A stretch of 64,000 nt of DNA, taken from assembly GCA_001942185.1 (NCBI GenBank), contig MKJV01000112.1, positions 141,179 to 205,178 on the forward strand, read 5' to 3'. Below are positions 28,439 to 38,532 of this stretch, one piece after another. Made by a program: the position numbers and the translations under genes. Each line of letters opens with the position of its first letter. Positions within the stretch are counted from its first letter, which is position 1. Origin of the DNA: Pseudonocardia sp. CNS-004. Its GTDB lineage: Bacteria > Actinomycetota > Actinomycetes > Mycobacteriales > Pseudonocardiaceae. The notes under the pieces were generated by a model. That model saw only the letters and a program-made list of their open reading frames with translations. It was not told the DNA's origin and ran no database searches.

Positions 28439-29448
28439 TCATCGCAAGGTGGCCTCGAGGATCGAGAACGGGCTCGGGGTCGCCACGACGCGGTCGAGCG
28501 TGATCCCCGCGCTGTCGAGCAGCTCGCGGTACTCCTGCTCGCTGCGTTCCTTCCCGGTCACCATCCCGAGCATCGTCAGGTCGATCGCCTTGGTCAGATG
28601 CGGCTGGTCACCGGAAGGTACGACGCCCTCGACGATCAGTATCCGCGCTCCAGGGGCCGCCGCCGTCGCGATCGTCCGCAGGATGCGTCGACTCGACTCG
28701 TCGTTCCAGTCGTGCAGGATGTAGCCGAGGATGTAGATGTCAGCGGTGGGGACCGCGGCGAAGAAGTCCCCGGCGACGACGTCGACGCGCTCGGCGAGGC
28801 CGGCGGCAGCCAAGGTTTCCTCCGCCGTGGGCGTGATGTTGGGCTGGTCGAACACGATGCCGCGCCGGTCGGGATCGTCGTCACGGGCCAGGAGTTCGAC
28901 GAGCACGCTGCCATCGGCCCCGCCGATGTCGGCCACCATCCGCCCAGCCGGCAGCTGGTAGCCATCGAACATGCCCGTGCGCAGGCTGGACGTCACCTCG
29001 GCCATGGCTCGGCTGAACTGGGCGGCCCGCTGCGGCTCGGCACCCATCCATGACAGGAACGGCTGCCCGAAGTACTTGTCGGCTCCGGGCCGGCCGGTGC
29101 GTACGCCGTGCAGCAGCTCGTTGAACGGTAGGTAGTGGGTCTCCATCCACATGCAGGCGAAGTCGTAGAGCGACTGCGGGTGCTCTTCCGACAGCACAGC
29201 ACCGAGTGGCGTGACGGAAACCCATTCGCCCTCCGTGGCGAACAGACCGATCGGCGCGAGGGTCCGGACCAGCCGGTACAGCTGCTCGGGCTGTGCCCCG
29301 GTGCGCTCCGCGAGTTCGGCGACGGTCTTGGGGCCTTCTTGCTCGAGTATCGTCGCGCCCCCAGCTTGGCCACCACGTAGGCGGCTTGCGACACCTGGAA
29401 ACCACCCAGAATCTGCACCATCACCGAGCTCGATGGCCGGTCCCGCAC
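28439..29448 (-). CDS. SAM-dependent O-methyltransferase, methyltransf_2 type (frameshifted)
   Basis: About 336 residues. N-terminal dimerisation/winged-helix domain (MVQILGGFQVSQAAYVVAKL, then TVAELAERTGAQPEQLYRLV, and SVTPLGAVLSEEHPQSLYDF) and a C-terminal catalytic fold with motif I VADIGGADGSVLVELLAR, DVVAGDFF and YILHDWNDE, where the His-Asp pair includes the usual catalytic base. One lost base near 29365 joins the domains. Start is GTG 29448 or ATG 29421; neither has a clear ribosome site. The upstream end overlaps a remnant of an LLM oxidoreductase. Substrate probably a phenolic or polyketide; unknown. Confidence 0.82.
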
Positions 29449-29507
29449 GGCAGCCGGCGGCCCTCGGCGCCGGGGATGACGTCGGGCAGGCCGATGCCGA
29501 TCTTCAT
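29421..29507 (-). pseudogene. LLM oxidoreductase N-terminal remnant
   Basis: ATG 29507 opens MKIGIGLPDVIPGAEGRRL, almost the canonical N-terminus of an LLM-class F420/flavin oxidoreductase, but the frame stops after 28 codons and passes into the methyltransferase start. It looks like a deletion scar that fused the start of one gene to the next. Confidence 0.55.
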
Positions 29508-29706
29508 CACGTGCTCCAGCCGTCGTGGGTGGTTGCGGTGACGACCATGGCGGCGCGCCGGCGCCGTTCCCATCCCGCGAGACGCCGGTCCCGGCAACGG
29601 TGACCCCCTACAGCCGGGGGGTTGTCCGCGCGGTGACCCGGCCCGACCATCGACACGGGCACACCGGTCGGTGCAGCCCGCGACCCGGACGACGAGGACG
29701 ACTCCG

Positions 29707-30837
29707 ATGGCGGTCACCACGAGTACCGAACGCCAGGTGGACGCGCTCGTCACGAGCTGCGCCGCGACCGGCGACAGCACCGACCTGTTCGACTCCGTCT
29801 CCCGCCGGCTGCGCCGGATGGTGCCCTTCGACGGGGCGGCCTGGTTCGCCACCGACCCGGCGACGACGTTGGCGACCTGCCCGGTGCGCATCGAGAACGT
29901 CGAGGCCGGGCACTGCGAGTCCTACTGGGACCGCGAGTTCCTGATCGAGGACTCGCTGTTGTTCCGCGACCTGGCCCGCGGTTCCCGGGGTGCGGGCACC
30001 CTGTTCGCCGCCACGGACGGCCATCCCGCCCGCAGCGCCCGCTACCGGGAGTTCCTCGCCCCGCAGGGCTACGGCGACGAGCTACGCGCCGTGTGCCGGC
30101 TCGGTACCGGCATCTGGGGCGTGTTCGACGTGTTCCGCGAGCGCGGCCGTGAGCCCTTCTCCGAACGCGAGGTCGACCTCATCGCGGGCATGGGCCCGGC
30201 GTTGGCGGCCGCGCTGCGGGCCGGGGCGCTGACCGAGCCGGATCCGGGCGCGGCTCACGACATCGACGGGCCCGGCACCGCCCTGTTCGACGCCGCCGGG
30301 ACCTTGTGCTCGTTCGACGAGCAGGCGGACCACTGGTTCACCGAGTTGGCCGGCCCTGGCTGGGGCGGCGACGAGCTGCCCCCGCAGCTCGCCATCGTCA
30401 CCGCCGTCCTGGCCCGGGCCCACGCAGTGGCCGCAGGGCGCGACCGCGGGCCCACGTCGGCCCGGCTGCACTCGGCGTCCGGGCGCTGGCTCGCCGTGCA
30501 CGCGTCGTGCCTGCGCACCCCCGCCGGCCGGCCCGGTCCCGTGGCGGTGGTCGTCGAACCGGCGAAGTCCGCGCAGATCGCGCCGCTCATCGTCGAGGCG
30601 TACTGCCTGACGCCCCGCGAGCAGCAGATCACCCAGGCGGTGGCCCGAGGGTTGTCGAACCCGGAGATCGCCGCGGGCCTGCACCTGTCCACGCACACCG
30701 TGCGCGATCACCTCAAGGCGGTCTTCGGCAAGGTCGGTGTCGGCAGCCGGGGCGAGCTGGTGGCCAAGCTGTTCGCCGAGCATTACCGGCCGTCCCTGCA
30801 CGCGGCCGGGGCGCCGGTCGCGCACGTGCAGTACTGA
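29707..30837 (+). CDS. LuxR-family regulator with N-terminal GAF-like sensor
   Basis: 376 residues, intact. The N-terminal half resembles a GAF-type sensor (VPFDGAAWFATDPATTLATC, CRLGTGIWGVFDVFRERGRE). The C-terminus is a LuxR helix-turn-helix: YCLTPREQQITQAVARGLSN, PEIAAGLHLSTHTVRDHLKA, VFGKVGVGSRGELVAKLF. ATG 29707 follows a GAGGA site. Divergent from the LLM remnant/methyltransferase. Ligand and targets unknown. Confidence 0.87.
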   Translation: MAVTTSTERQVDALVTSCAATGDSTDLFDSVSRRLRRMVPFDGAAWFATDPATTLATCPVRIENVEAGHCESYWDREFLIEDSLLFRDLARGSRGAGTLFAATDGHPARSARYREFLAPQGYGDELRAVCRLGTGIWGVFDVFRERGREPFSEREVDLIAGMGPALAAALRAGALTEPDPGAAHDIDGPGTALFDAAGTLCSFDEQADHWFTELAGPGWGGDELPPQLAIVTAVLARAHAVAAGRDRGPTSARLHSASGRWLAVHASCLRTPAGRPGPVAVVVEPAKSAQIAPLIVEAYCLTPREQQITQAVARGLSNPEIAAGLHLSTHTVRDHLKAVFGKVGVGSRGELVAKLFAEHYRPSLHAAGAPVAHVQY

Positions 30838-30912
30838 TCCGCGCTGTCGGTGACGCCGGCGGGCCGGCTCGAACGACGCCACGGCACCCTGAGCTCGGCG
30901 CCACGACTGCTG

Positions 30913-31810
30913 TCAGCCGCCGGCCTGGTGCGTCGCGGCGGCGGGCGCGGCGACGAGGAGGAACGCTCGGGCGGCGGGAGAGAGGTCGACGTCGCGGTGG
31001 ACGATCGAGGCCTCGAGCCGCTCGTCGGTGACGAGGTCGTGGACGACGAGCCCGGCCTCCCGGGCCAGGGCCCGCCACGCCTCGGCCATGATCGCTATCC
31101 CGGTTCCGTTGAGCACCATCGGCAGGACCGCCTCCCGGTGCTCGGTCTCCACCACGGCGATCGTCGACCGGTTCGCCGCGATTGCCTGGTCCGCCACCCG
31201 GCGCATCCCCGTGCCCGGCTGGCCGATGATGAGCCGCTGGCCCTCGAGCTGGTCGTAGGTCAGCGGGCCACGCGCGGGCAGGTTCGCCTCCCGGCAGGAG
31301 ACGACGATGAAGCCTGCCGGGTGAGCGGGTGCACGACGAGGTCCTGGGCGTCCGGCGTGGCCGTCACGGCCATGATCCCGAGTTCGACGCCGCCGGAGCG
31401 CACGAGCGACATCACCGTCTGCGGCGTTCCGGCCGCGCGGATCGAGATCTGCACGAGCGGATACCTGCGCACGAACCGGTCGATGACGGCCGGCAGCGGG
31501 TCGACCGCCTGCGACGGCATCGTCGCGAGGAGCAGCGCCCGGTCCGCAGCCCGTTGACCGCCTCGACGTGGGCCCGGGAGAGCTCCATCCAGTGCACGAC
31601 CTGGCGGGCCGGGGCGATGAGCGCCTGGCCCGCGGCGGTCAGCTGCAGCCGACGGCCGGTCCGGGTGAACAGCTCGGCGTCGAGGTCGCGCTGGAGCGAG
31701 CGCAGCGCCTGCGAGACCGACGGTTGGGCGACGAAGAGCTTCTCCGCGGCGGCGTGGACACCGCCTTCGTCGACGACGGCGAGGAAGTACTGGAGCTGCC
31801 GGACGTCCAC
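30913..31810 (-). CDS. LysR-family regulator of the tartrate cassette (frameshifted)
   Basis: About 299 residues. LysR helix-turn-helix MDVRQLQYFLAVVDEGGVHA, AAEKLFVAQPSVSQALRSLQ; effector-domain pieces ISIRAAGTPQTVMSLVRSGG, VELGIMAVTATPD, GQRLIIGQPGTGMRRV and MVLNGTGIAIMAEAWRALA. Two lost bases, near 31545 (GGGG to GGG) and 31318. GTG 31810 is the family start. Divergent from the ttuC/TTT/tarD operon with palindromes in the gap, so it is the presumed tartrate-responsive activator. Confidence 0.85.
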
Positions 31811-31855
31811 AGCGGCACGCTACCCGTCGATGCGGTGCAACCTATGTGAGTCGCC

Positions 31856-31909
31856 GTCCGATCGGACGACACGCGCACTGTCGGCACCGTCGGATAAGCG
31901 CCGCTTATC
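31856..31909. promoter_or_regulatory. LysR/tartrate divergent promoter with two palindromes
   Basis: GTCCGATCGGAC (31856-31867) is a perfect 12-bp palindrome; GATAAGCG-C-CGCTTATC (31893-31909) is a perfect 17-bp one and contains ATAA-N7-TTAT, a good LysR-type T-N11-A box. Spacing and position between LysR and the operon suit an activation plus autoregulation site pair. Confidence 0.55.
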
Positions 31910-31995
31910 AATGCTATCGGATGTTGGTCTTGGACGCCGCCGTGCTGCCGGCGGTTCACTCCGTTCCGGACCCACCCATCCGAACCGGAGACACG

Positions 31996-33089
31996 ATGCC
32001 CAGCACCGCACGCACCTACCGCATCGCGACGATCCCGGGCGACGGTGTCGGCCGCGAGGTCGTCGACGCCGGGCGCGCCGTCCTCGACGCCGCCGCCCGC
32101 AGCGCCGGCGAGGACTTCGTGTTCGAGTGGACCGAGTTCCCCTGGGGCTCGAGCTACTTCGGCGAGACCGGCCGGATGATGCCCGAGGAGGGCCTGCAGA
32201 CCCTCGAGGACTTCGACGCGATCTACTTCGGCGCCGTCGGCTGGCCCGGCGTGCCCGACCACGTGAGCCTCTGGGGCCTGCGCCTGGCGATCTGCCAGGG
32301 CTTCGACCAATGGGCGACGTCCGGCCGGTCGTCTTCCACCCCGGGTGACCTCCCCGCTGCGCAAGGCCGACTCGACCGAGCTCGACTGGGTGGTCGTCCG
32401 CGAGAACAGCGAGGGCGAGTACGCCGGGCTCGGGGGCCGCAACTTCTCCGCCCGCGAGGGCGGCGAGATCGCCGTCCAGAGCTCGCTGTTCACCGAGACG
32501 GGCTGCGAGCGGATCATGCGGTTCTCCTTCGAACTGGCCCGCACCCGCGACCGCAAGAAGGTCGCGAGCGTGACGAAGTCCAACGCCCAGCAGTACGGCA
32601 TGGTCCTGTGGGACGACGTCTTCCGTCGCGTGGCCGCCGACTACCCGGACGTCGAGACGGAGTCCGTGCTCGTCGACGCGATGGCCGCCCGGTTCGTCCT
32701 CGACCCGGAGAGCCTGTCCGTGGTCGTCGCCTCGAACCTCAACGCCGACATCCTGTCCGACCTCGGCAGCGCCCTCGCCGGCAGCCTCGGGATCGCCGCC
32801 AGCGCCAACCTCAACCCCGAGCGGCGCTACCCCTCGATGTTCGAGCCCGTCCACGGCTCGGCTCCCGACATCGCCGGGCGCGGTGTCGCCAACCCGATCG
32901 GCGCCGTCGCCAGCGGCGCGCTGATGCTCGACCACCTCGGCCATCCCGAGCGCCGACGCCGTGCGCGCCGCGATCGACGTCACCACCGCCGCGGGCGCCC
33001 TGACGAAGGACCTCGGCGGGTCGGCCACGACCGAGGACGTCACATCGGCGCTGGTCGCAGCCCTGCGCGAGCCCGCCGTCGCTCGATAA
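31996..33089 (+). CDS. ttuC: Tartrate dehydrogenase-type decarboxylating dehydrogenase 1 (frameshifted)
   Basis: Isocitrate/isopropylmalate-dehydrogenase fold of the tartrate/D-malate branch; NAD-dependent oxidation of tartrate or malate. About 365 residues. YRIATIPGDGVGREVVDAGR, the substrate loop FGETGRMMPEEGLQTL, GAVGWPGVPDHVSLWGLRL, WVVVRENSEGEYAGLGG, and the metal/cofactor region VVVASNLNADILSDLGSALA, FEPVHGSAPDIAGRGVANPI. Indels near 32310 (AA to A), 32341 (GGGG to GGG) and 32950 (GCGC shortened). ATG 31996 follows GGAG. First gene of the operon; a paralogue lies at 36238. Confidence 0.9.
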
Positions 33090-33131
33090 CCGCCGAAACC
33101 CCCGCGACGCACCGATCCAACGGAGGATCCG

Positions 33132-34107
33132 ATGAAGCGATTCGCCAAGACCGCCCTGCCCGTCCTCATCGTCAGCGCCATGGTCACCGCCTGCGGCGGA
33201 ATCGGCGGCGGTGACGATCCCGCGGCCTATCCCGAGCGTCCGATCGACTACGTGCTCGGCTTCGATGCCGGCGGCGAGTCCGACATCACCGCGCGCCTGC
33301 AGCAGGAGCCGCTCCAGGAGGCGCTCGGCACCGAGGTGTCGGTCTCCTACCAGCCGGGCGCCGGTGGCGCGCTCGCGTGGTCGGAACTGACCCGCACGGA
33401 GCCCGACGGCTACACGATCATGGGCCACAACCTGCCCCACATCATCCTCCAGCCGATGATGCGCGAGGACGCCGGATACGAGACCGAGGAGCTCAAGCAG
33501 GTCTACATCTTCCAGTCGACGCCGAACATCCTCGCCGTCCGCGCCGACAGCGAGTACCGGACGCTCGACGACTTCATCGCCGCGGCGAAGGCGAACCCCG
33601 GCGCGATCTCGGTCGGCGGCTCGGGCGACTTCAGCGCCAACCACATCGGCACCCTCCTGCTCAATGACGAGGCGGGCATCGAGACGACCTACACGCCGTT
33701 CTCCGGGACCGGCGCCGCAGTGCCCGCGTTGCTCGGTGGGCACGTCGACGCGCTCATGACCTACACCCCGATGATCGGCCAGCTCGGTGACCAGATCCGC
33801 GTCCTCGGCATCGCCACCGAGGAGCCGATGGCGGGCCTCGAGGCCCACCCCGACCTTCACCCAGCAGGGCATCGACCTCGTCGAGGGCGCCTACCGCGGC
33901 GTCGCCGTCCCGCCGGAGACCCCCGACGTCATCGTCGAGAAGCTCGCCGCCACGTTCGCGAAGATCAACGAAGACCCCGCGGTCGTCGAGCAGTTCAAGG
34001 AGCAGCTGTTCGTCCTGGAGAACATGGGACCCGCGGAGGCCACGGCGTTCACGCAGGAACGCAAGGCGGTCTACCAGGGCCTCTTCGAGCGCCTCGGCAT
34101 GCTCTGA
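33132..34107 (+). CDS. tctC: TctC-type tricarboxylate binding lipoprotein (frameshifted)
   Basis: Extracytoplasmic solute receptor of a tripartite tricarboxylate transporter. Lipoprotein signal with lipobox MVTAC about residue 20, then PIDYVLGFDAGGESDITARL, the PGAGGALAWSEL substrate loop, GYTIMGHNLPH and VGGSGDFSANHIGTLLL. The frame breaks near 33850 at CCCGACCTTC; the family expects HPDVPTFTQQG, which would be restored by an 8-base CCCGAC-flanked insertion, or less well by two bases. The tail KAVYQGLFERLGML is typical. Followed by tctA and tctB; here the likely ligand is tartrate. Confidence 0.9.
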
Positions 34108-34137
34108 CGGCGCTCGACCGCGCGGAAGGGAAGTCCC

Positions 34138-35679
34138 ATGCTCGACCTCCTCGGCGGCGGCCTCCTCGCGAACCTGGCGCCGTCGATGCTGCTGCTCGTG
34201 CTCGTCGGCACCGCCGCGGGAATGGCCATCGGTGCCATGCCCGGCCTCAGCGCGACGATGGGGCTGGCGCTGCTCGTCCCGTTCACCTTCGTCATGGAGC
34301 CCACCCAGGCCCTCGTGCTCCTGGGCGCCTTCTACATGGGCGCCATCTACGGCGGGTCGTTCACCGCCATCCTCGTGAACGCGCCAGGAACGCCGTCGTC
34401 GGTCGCGACAGCCCTCGAGGGCTACCAGATGACGAAGAAGGGCAAGAGCGAGCTGGCCGTCGTCGGCGCGACGATGGGCTCGCTCGTCGGCGGCCTCATC
34501 GGCGTCGTCGCCCTCGTCTTCCTCGCGCCGCCGCTCGCCGAGTTCTCGCTGCGCTTCGGGCCGCAGGAGTACTTCTGGATCGCGATCTTCGGCCTGACGA
34601 TCATCATCTCGATGGCCTCGGGGTCGCTGGTCAAGGGCCTCATCGGCGGCGTACTCGGCCTCCTGCTCGCCACCGTCGGCATCGCCCCGGTCGGCGGCGA
34701 GGTCCGGTTCACCTTCGGCGAGTCGATGCTCCAGGGCGGCGTGCCGCTCGTGCCCGCCATGGTCGGGCTCTTCACGATCCCCGAGGTCATCCGGCTCGTC
34801 GCCCGCAAGGGCCGCGAGGCGCAGATGATCTCCGAGCGCGAGGACCGCGAGAGGCTGTGGCCGATGATCCGGCTGATCTTCTCGAGGCCGGTGAACCTCG
34901 TCCGCTCGAGCGTCATCGGCACGGTCACGGGCATCCTGCCCGGCGCGGGCGGCAGCATCGCCAACCTCGTGGCCTACAACGAGGCGAAGCGGTCCTCGAA
35001 ACACCCCGAGACCTACGGCAAGGGTGAACTCGACGGCGTCGTCGCCGCGGAGTCCGCGAACAACGCCACGGTCGGCGGCGGGATGATCCCGACCCTGACG
35101 CTCGGCGTGCCCGGCACCCCGCCGGACGCCATCATCATCGGCGTCCTGCTCCTGCACGGGTTGCGTCCCGGTGCCGAGCTGTTCACCGCCTCCGGCGACC
35201 TCGTCTACACCTTCATCATCGCGCTGGCGGTCTCCGCGGTCATGATGGTGCCGGTCGGCCTCATCGGCGGGCGCGCCCTCCAGCGCGGCGTCGTCGCGAT
35301 GCCGGCCCGGTACCTCGCGCCCGGCATCACGGTGCTGACGATCGTCGGCGCGTACGCGGTGCGCACCTCCGTCGTCGACGTCGTCATCATGCTCGTCCTC
35401 GGCGTCCTCGCCTACTTCCTGTCGCTCGCGGGCATCAGCGCCGCACCGATCGTCCTCGGGCTCATCCTCGGCTCGATCGCCGAGACCGGGCTCGTGCAGG
35501 GCCTGCTCACCGCGCAGGGCGAGCCGCAGCCGTGGCTGACGTTCTTCACCCGCCCGCTCAGCCTCGTCCTCATCGCCCTCACGGTCGTCTCGCTGGCCTG
35601 GCCGTTCGTGCGGGCGTGGCGCGAACGGCAGTCCCATCGGACCGACACCCACCCCGCCGAGACGCTGGGGAAGGACTGA
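34138..35679 (+). CDS. tctA: TctA-type large permease
   Basis: 513 residues, intact, about 12 helices. TctA signatures: GAMPGLSATMGLALLVPFTF, YMGAIYGGSFTAILVNAPGT, PSSVATALEGYQMTKKGKSE, the repeat half GILPGAGGSIANLVAYNEAK and AESANNATVGGGMIPTLTLG. Large transmembrane subunit of the tripartite tricarboxylate transporter. Starts 30 bases after tctC with an AAGGGAAG ribosome site. Confidence 0.95.
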   Translation: MLDLLGGGLLANLAPSMLLLVLVGTAAGMAIGAMPGLSATMGLALLVPFTFVMEPTQALVLLGAFYMGAIYGGSFTAILVNAPGTPSSVATALEGYQMTKKGKSELAVVGATMGSLVGGLIGVVALVFLAPPLAEFSLRFGPQEYFWIAIFGLTIIISMASGSLVKGLIGGVLGLLLATVGIAPVGGEVRFTFGESMLQGGVPLVPAMVGLFTIPEVIRLVARKGREAQMISEREDRERLWPMIRLIFSRPVNLVRSSVIGTVTGILPGAGGSIANLVAYNEAKRSSKHPETYGKGELDGVVAAESANNATVGGGMIPTLTLGVPGTPPDAIIIGVLLLHGLRPGAELFTASGDLVYTFIIALAVSAVMMVPVGLIGGRALQRGVVAMPARYLAPGITVLTIVGAYAVRTSVVDVVIMLVLGVLAYFLSLAGISAAPIVLGLILGSIAETGLVQGLLTAQGEPQPWLTFFTRPLSLVLIALTVVSLAWPFVRAWRERQSHRTDTHPAETLGKD

Positions 35680-35680
35680 C

Positions 35681-36147
35681 ATGGCCAGACCCGCCACGCT
35701 CGACGACAAGATCAACATTGCCGCCGCCGTCCTGACCGTCGCCGTCGCCGCCGTCTTCTGGTCCCAGCGCAGCTACACGACCGAGTACGGGGGGACGTTC
35801 GCCGACCCGGTCATCATCGTCCTGGGGGCCCTCGGGCTCGTGCTCCTCGTCTTCGGGCTGCTGCGCCGGCCGGTGGGGCGCGGCACCGAGGTGGAGGAAG
35901 GGTTGCCGGTGCGCGGGCTCGTGCTCGCCGTCGCGCTCCTCACCGCATGGGTCGCGGCCCTGCCGTACCTGGGCTACCTCGTCGGGGGATCGTCTTCTTC
36001 GTCCTCATGGCGGTGCTCATGCGCACGGAGCGGCCGACCCCGCGCGGCATCCTCCTCGACGTCGTCGTCGCGGTCGTCGTCGTCACCGCCTTCTACCTGA
36101 TCTTCACCGAGGTGCTCTACGTCCGCCTGCCCGACCTGGAGTTCTGA
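35681..36147 (+). CDS. tctB: TctB-type small permease (frameshifted)
   Basis: About 155 residues, four helices: INIAAAVLTVAVAAVFWSQR, DPVIIVLGALGLVLLVFGLL, AVALLTAWVAALPYLGYLVG and, after one lost G in a G6 run near 35985, IVFFVLMAVLMRTERPTPRG and VVVAVVVVTAFYLIFTEVLY. Small integral subunit of the tripartite transporter. ATG 35681 lies next to the tctA stop. Confidence 0.88.
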
Positions 36148-36237
36148 GCAGACCGACCCACCCGAGGCGCACCGCGACAGCACCCGGCTGCCCGCGCGGC
36201 GCGCCGTTGCCGTGCCCACCGGCACACGAGGAGACCC

Positions 36238-37316
36238 ATGGACACGAGGTACCGGATCGCCACCATCCCCGGCGACGGCATCGGCAACGAGGTCGTACCC
36301 GCCGCCGTGGACGTCCTCGAGCGCGCCGGGAGCCACTTCGGGATCCGGCTCGAGTGGACCGAACTCGAGTGGTCGTGCGAGTACTCGCCCGCACCGGCCG
36401 GATGATGCCCGAGGACGGGCTCGACGTCCTGCGCGAGCACGACCAGATCTTCCTCGGCGCCGTCGGCTACCCGGGCGTGCCCGACCACGTCTCCCTGTGG
36501 GGGCTGCTCATCCCGATCCGCCGGGCCTTCCGCCAGTACGTCAACCTCCGGCCCGTCACCCTCCTGCCCGGCATCGAGAGCCCGCTGCGTGCGGTGCCCG
36601 CGGGTGGCCTCGACTTCGTCGTCGTCCGGGAGAACAACGAGGGCGAGTACTCCGAGGTCGGCGGGCGCCTCTACCGCGGCACCCCGGACGAGGCGGCGAT
36701 ACAGGAGGCGGTCTTCACCCGCCGCGGGGTCGAACGGGTCATGCGCTACGCCTTCGACCTCGCCCGGAGCCGGAAGGGTCGACTCGCCTCGGCGACGAAG
36801 TCCAACGGGATCATCCACTCGATGCCGTTCTGGGACGAGATCTTCCGCGAGCTCGGCGCCGGGCATCCCGATGTGAAGACGAGCGAGTACCACATCGACG
36901 CCCTCGCGGCCCTGTTCGTCCTCGACCCGACCCGGTTCGACGTGGTCGTCGCCTCGAACCTCTTCGGCGACATCCTCACCGACCTCGGCGCGGCGATCAT
37001 CGGCAGCATCGGATTCGCGCCGTCGGCCAACCTCAACCCCGAACGCGAGTTCCCGTCGATGTTCGAGCCCGTCCACGGCTCCGCCCCCGACATCGCCGGC
37101 ACCGGGCGGGCCAACCCGATCGGTCAGGTCTGGGCCGGGGCGATGATGCTCGAGCACCTCGGCCACGCCGACGCCGCCGCTGCGGTCATGGGCGCGGTAA
37201 CCCACGTCCTCGCCGAGACCGGGGTGCGCACCCGCGACCTGGGCGGTACCGCGTCGACGCAGGAGATGACCGCCGAGCTCCTCAATGCCCTCGATCAGGA
37301 GGTGGTGGCCCGATGA
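36238..37316 (+). CDS. ttuC: Tartrate dehydrogenase-type decarboxylating dehydrogenase 2 (frameshifted)
   Basis: About 359 residues, paralogue of the enzyme at 31996. YRIATIPGDGIGNEVVPAAV, ARTGRMMPEDGLDVLREHDQ, LGAVGYPGVPDHVSLWGLL, YVNLRPVTLLPGIESPLRAV, FVVVRENNEGEYSEVGGRLY, VVVASNLFGDILTDLGAAII. One T lost near 36390 (TACTTCGCC read as TACTCGCC). GAGGAG upstream. The stop overlaps the tarD ATG. The pair may act on different tartrate stereoisomers or on malate. Confidence 0.9.
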
Positions 37317-38479
37317 AGATCGTCGACATCCGCGAGCGGACGTTCCCGATCAGCTCCCCGATCCGCAACGCCTACATCGACTTCAGCCGGATGACGCTCA
37401 GCCTCGTCGCCGTCGTCACCGATGTCGTCCGGGACGGCAAGCCGGTGGTCGGGTACGGGTTCAACTCCAACGGCCGCTACGGCCAGGGCGCGATGATGCG
37501 CGAGCGCTTCGTCCCGCGGGTGCTGGAGGCCGACCCGTCGACCCTGCTCGACGGCACCGGGGGCAATCTCGACCCCGCCGCCGTGTGGGCGGCGATGATG
37601 CGCAACGAGAAGCCCGGCGGGCACGGCGAGCGCTCGGTGGCCGTCGGCACGATCGACATGGCGGTGTGGGACGCCGTCGCGAAGATCGAGGGCAAGCCCC
37701 TGTTCCAGCTGCTCGCCCAGCGGTACGGGAACGGGGAACCCGACCGCCGGATCTTCGTCTACGCCGCGGGCGGGTACTACTACCCCGGCCAGGACCTCAC
37801 GGCGCTGCAGGACGAGATGCGCAGCTACACCGACCGCGGCTACACGGTCGTGAAGCAGAAGATCGGTGGCGCCGACCTCGACGCCGACCGGCGCCGGATC
37901 GAGGCCGTCCTCGACGTACTGGGGCCCGGTCAGCGCCTCGCCGTGGACGCCAACGGCCGGTTCGACCGGGACACCGCCCTGCGCTACGCCGAGGCGCTCG
38001 CCCCGTACGACCTGTTCTGGTACGAGGAGCCCGGCGACCCCCTCGACTACGAGCTCCAGGCCGAGGTGGCGGCCGCCTACGCCTCGCCGCTCGCGACGGG
38101 GGAGGACCTGTTCTCCATGCAGGACGCCCGCAACCTCATCCGCTACGGCGGGCTGCGCCGGGACGAGGACTGGCTGCAGTTCGACTGCGCGCTGAGCTAC
38201 GGGCTCGTCGAGTACCTGCGCACCCTCGACATGCTCCGGGAGAACGACTGGTCGCCGACCCGCTGCATCCCCCACGGCGGGCACCAGATGTCGCTCAACA
38301 TCGCCGCCGGCCTCGGCCTGGGAGGGAACGAGTCCTACCCGGACCTCTTCCAGCCCTTCGGCGGGTTCCCCGACGGCGTCACGGTCGAGGACGGATACGT
38401 CACGATGCCTGACCTGCCAGGCATCGGATTCGAGGGAAAGGCTGACCTGTACTCGCTCATGGCTGACCTGGCCGGCTGA
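37313..38479 (+). CDS. tarD: D-tartrate dehydratase, enolase superfamily
   Basis: 388 residues, intact. Dehydrates tartrate to oxaloacetate. The active-site set is complete: KQK motif Lys181/Lys183, metal ligands Asp212 (VDANGRF), Glu238 (WYEEPGDP) and Glu264 (TGEDLFS), Asp291 and catalytic His321 (IPHGGHQ). These lie one residue before the numbering I recall for the characterised Bradyrhizobium TarD (K182, K184, D213, E239, E265, D292, H322). ATG 37313 overlaps the previous stop. Last gene of the tartrate operon. Confidence 0.9.
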   Translation: MKIVDIRERTFPISSPIRNAYIDFSRMTLSLVAVVTDVVRDGKPVVGYGFNSNGRYGQGAMMRERFVPRVLEADPSTLLDGTGGNLDPAAVWAAMMRNEKPGGHGERSVAVGTIDMAVWDAVAKIEGKPLFQLLAQRYGNGEPDRRIFVYAAGGYYYPGQDLTALQDEMRSYTDRGYTVVKQKIGGADLDADRRRIEAVLDVLGPGQRLAVDANGRFDRDTALRYAEALAPYDLFWYEEPGDPLDYELQAEVAAAYASPLATGEDLFSMQDARNLIRYGGLRRDEDWLQFDCALSYGLVEYLRTLDMLRENDWSPTRCIPHGGHQMSLNIAAGLGLGGNESYPDLFQPFGGFPDGVTVEDGYVTMPDLPGIGFEGKADLYSLMADLAG

Positions 38480-38532
38480 GGAGCACCTTGTGCGGCCGGC
38501 GCAGATCACGGGGCCACCCCGCGTGGCCGTCC

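Noticed and set aside
26023..28503. 826-codon plus-strand open frame
   Set aside because: It crosses the opposite ends of STAS and Mn catalase genes; low complexity, no domain, antisense codon pattern.
33754..35718. Long minus-strand open frame opposite tctC/tctA
   Set aside because: Asp/Glu/Arg/His-rich shadow of the TTT permease genes; no start region or family.
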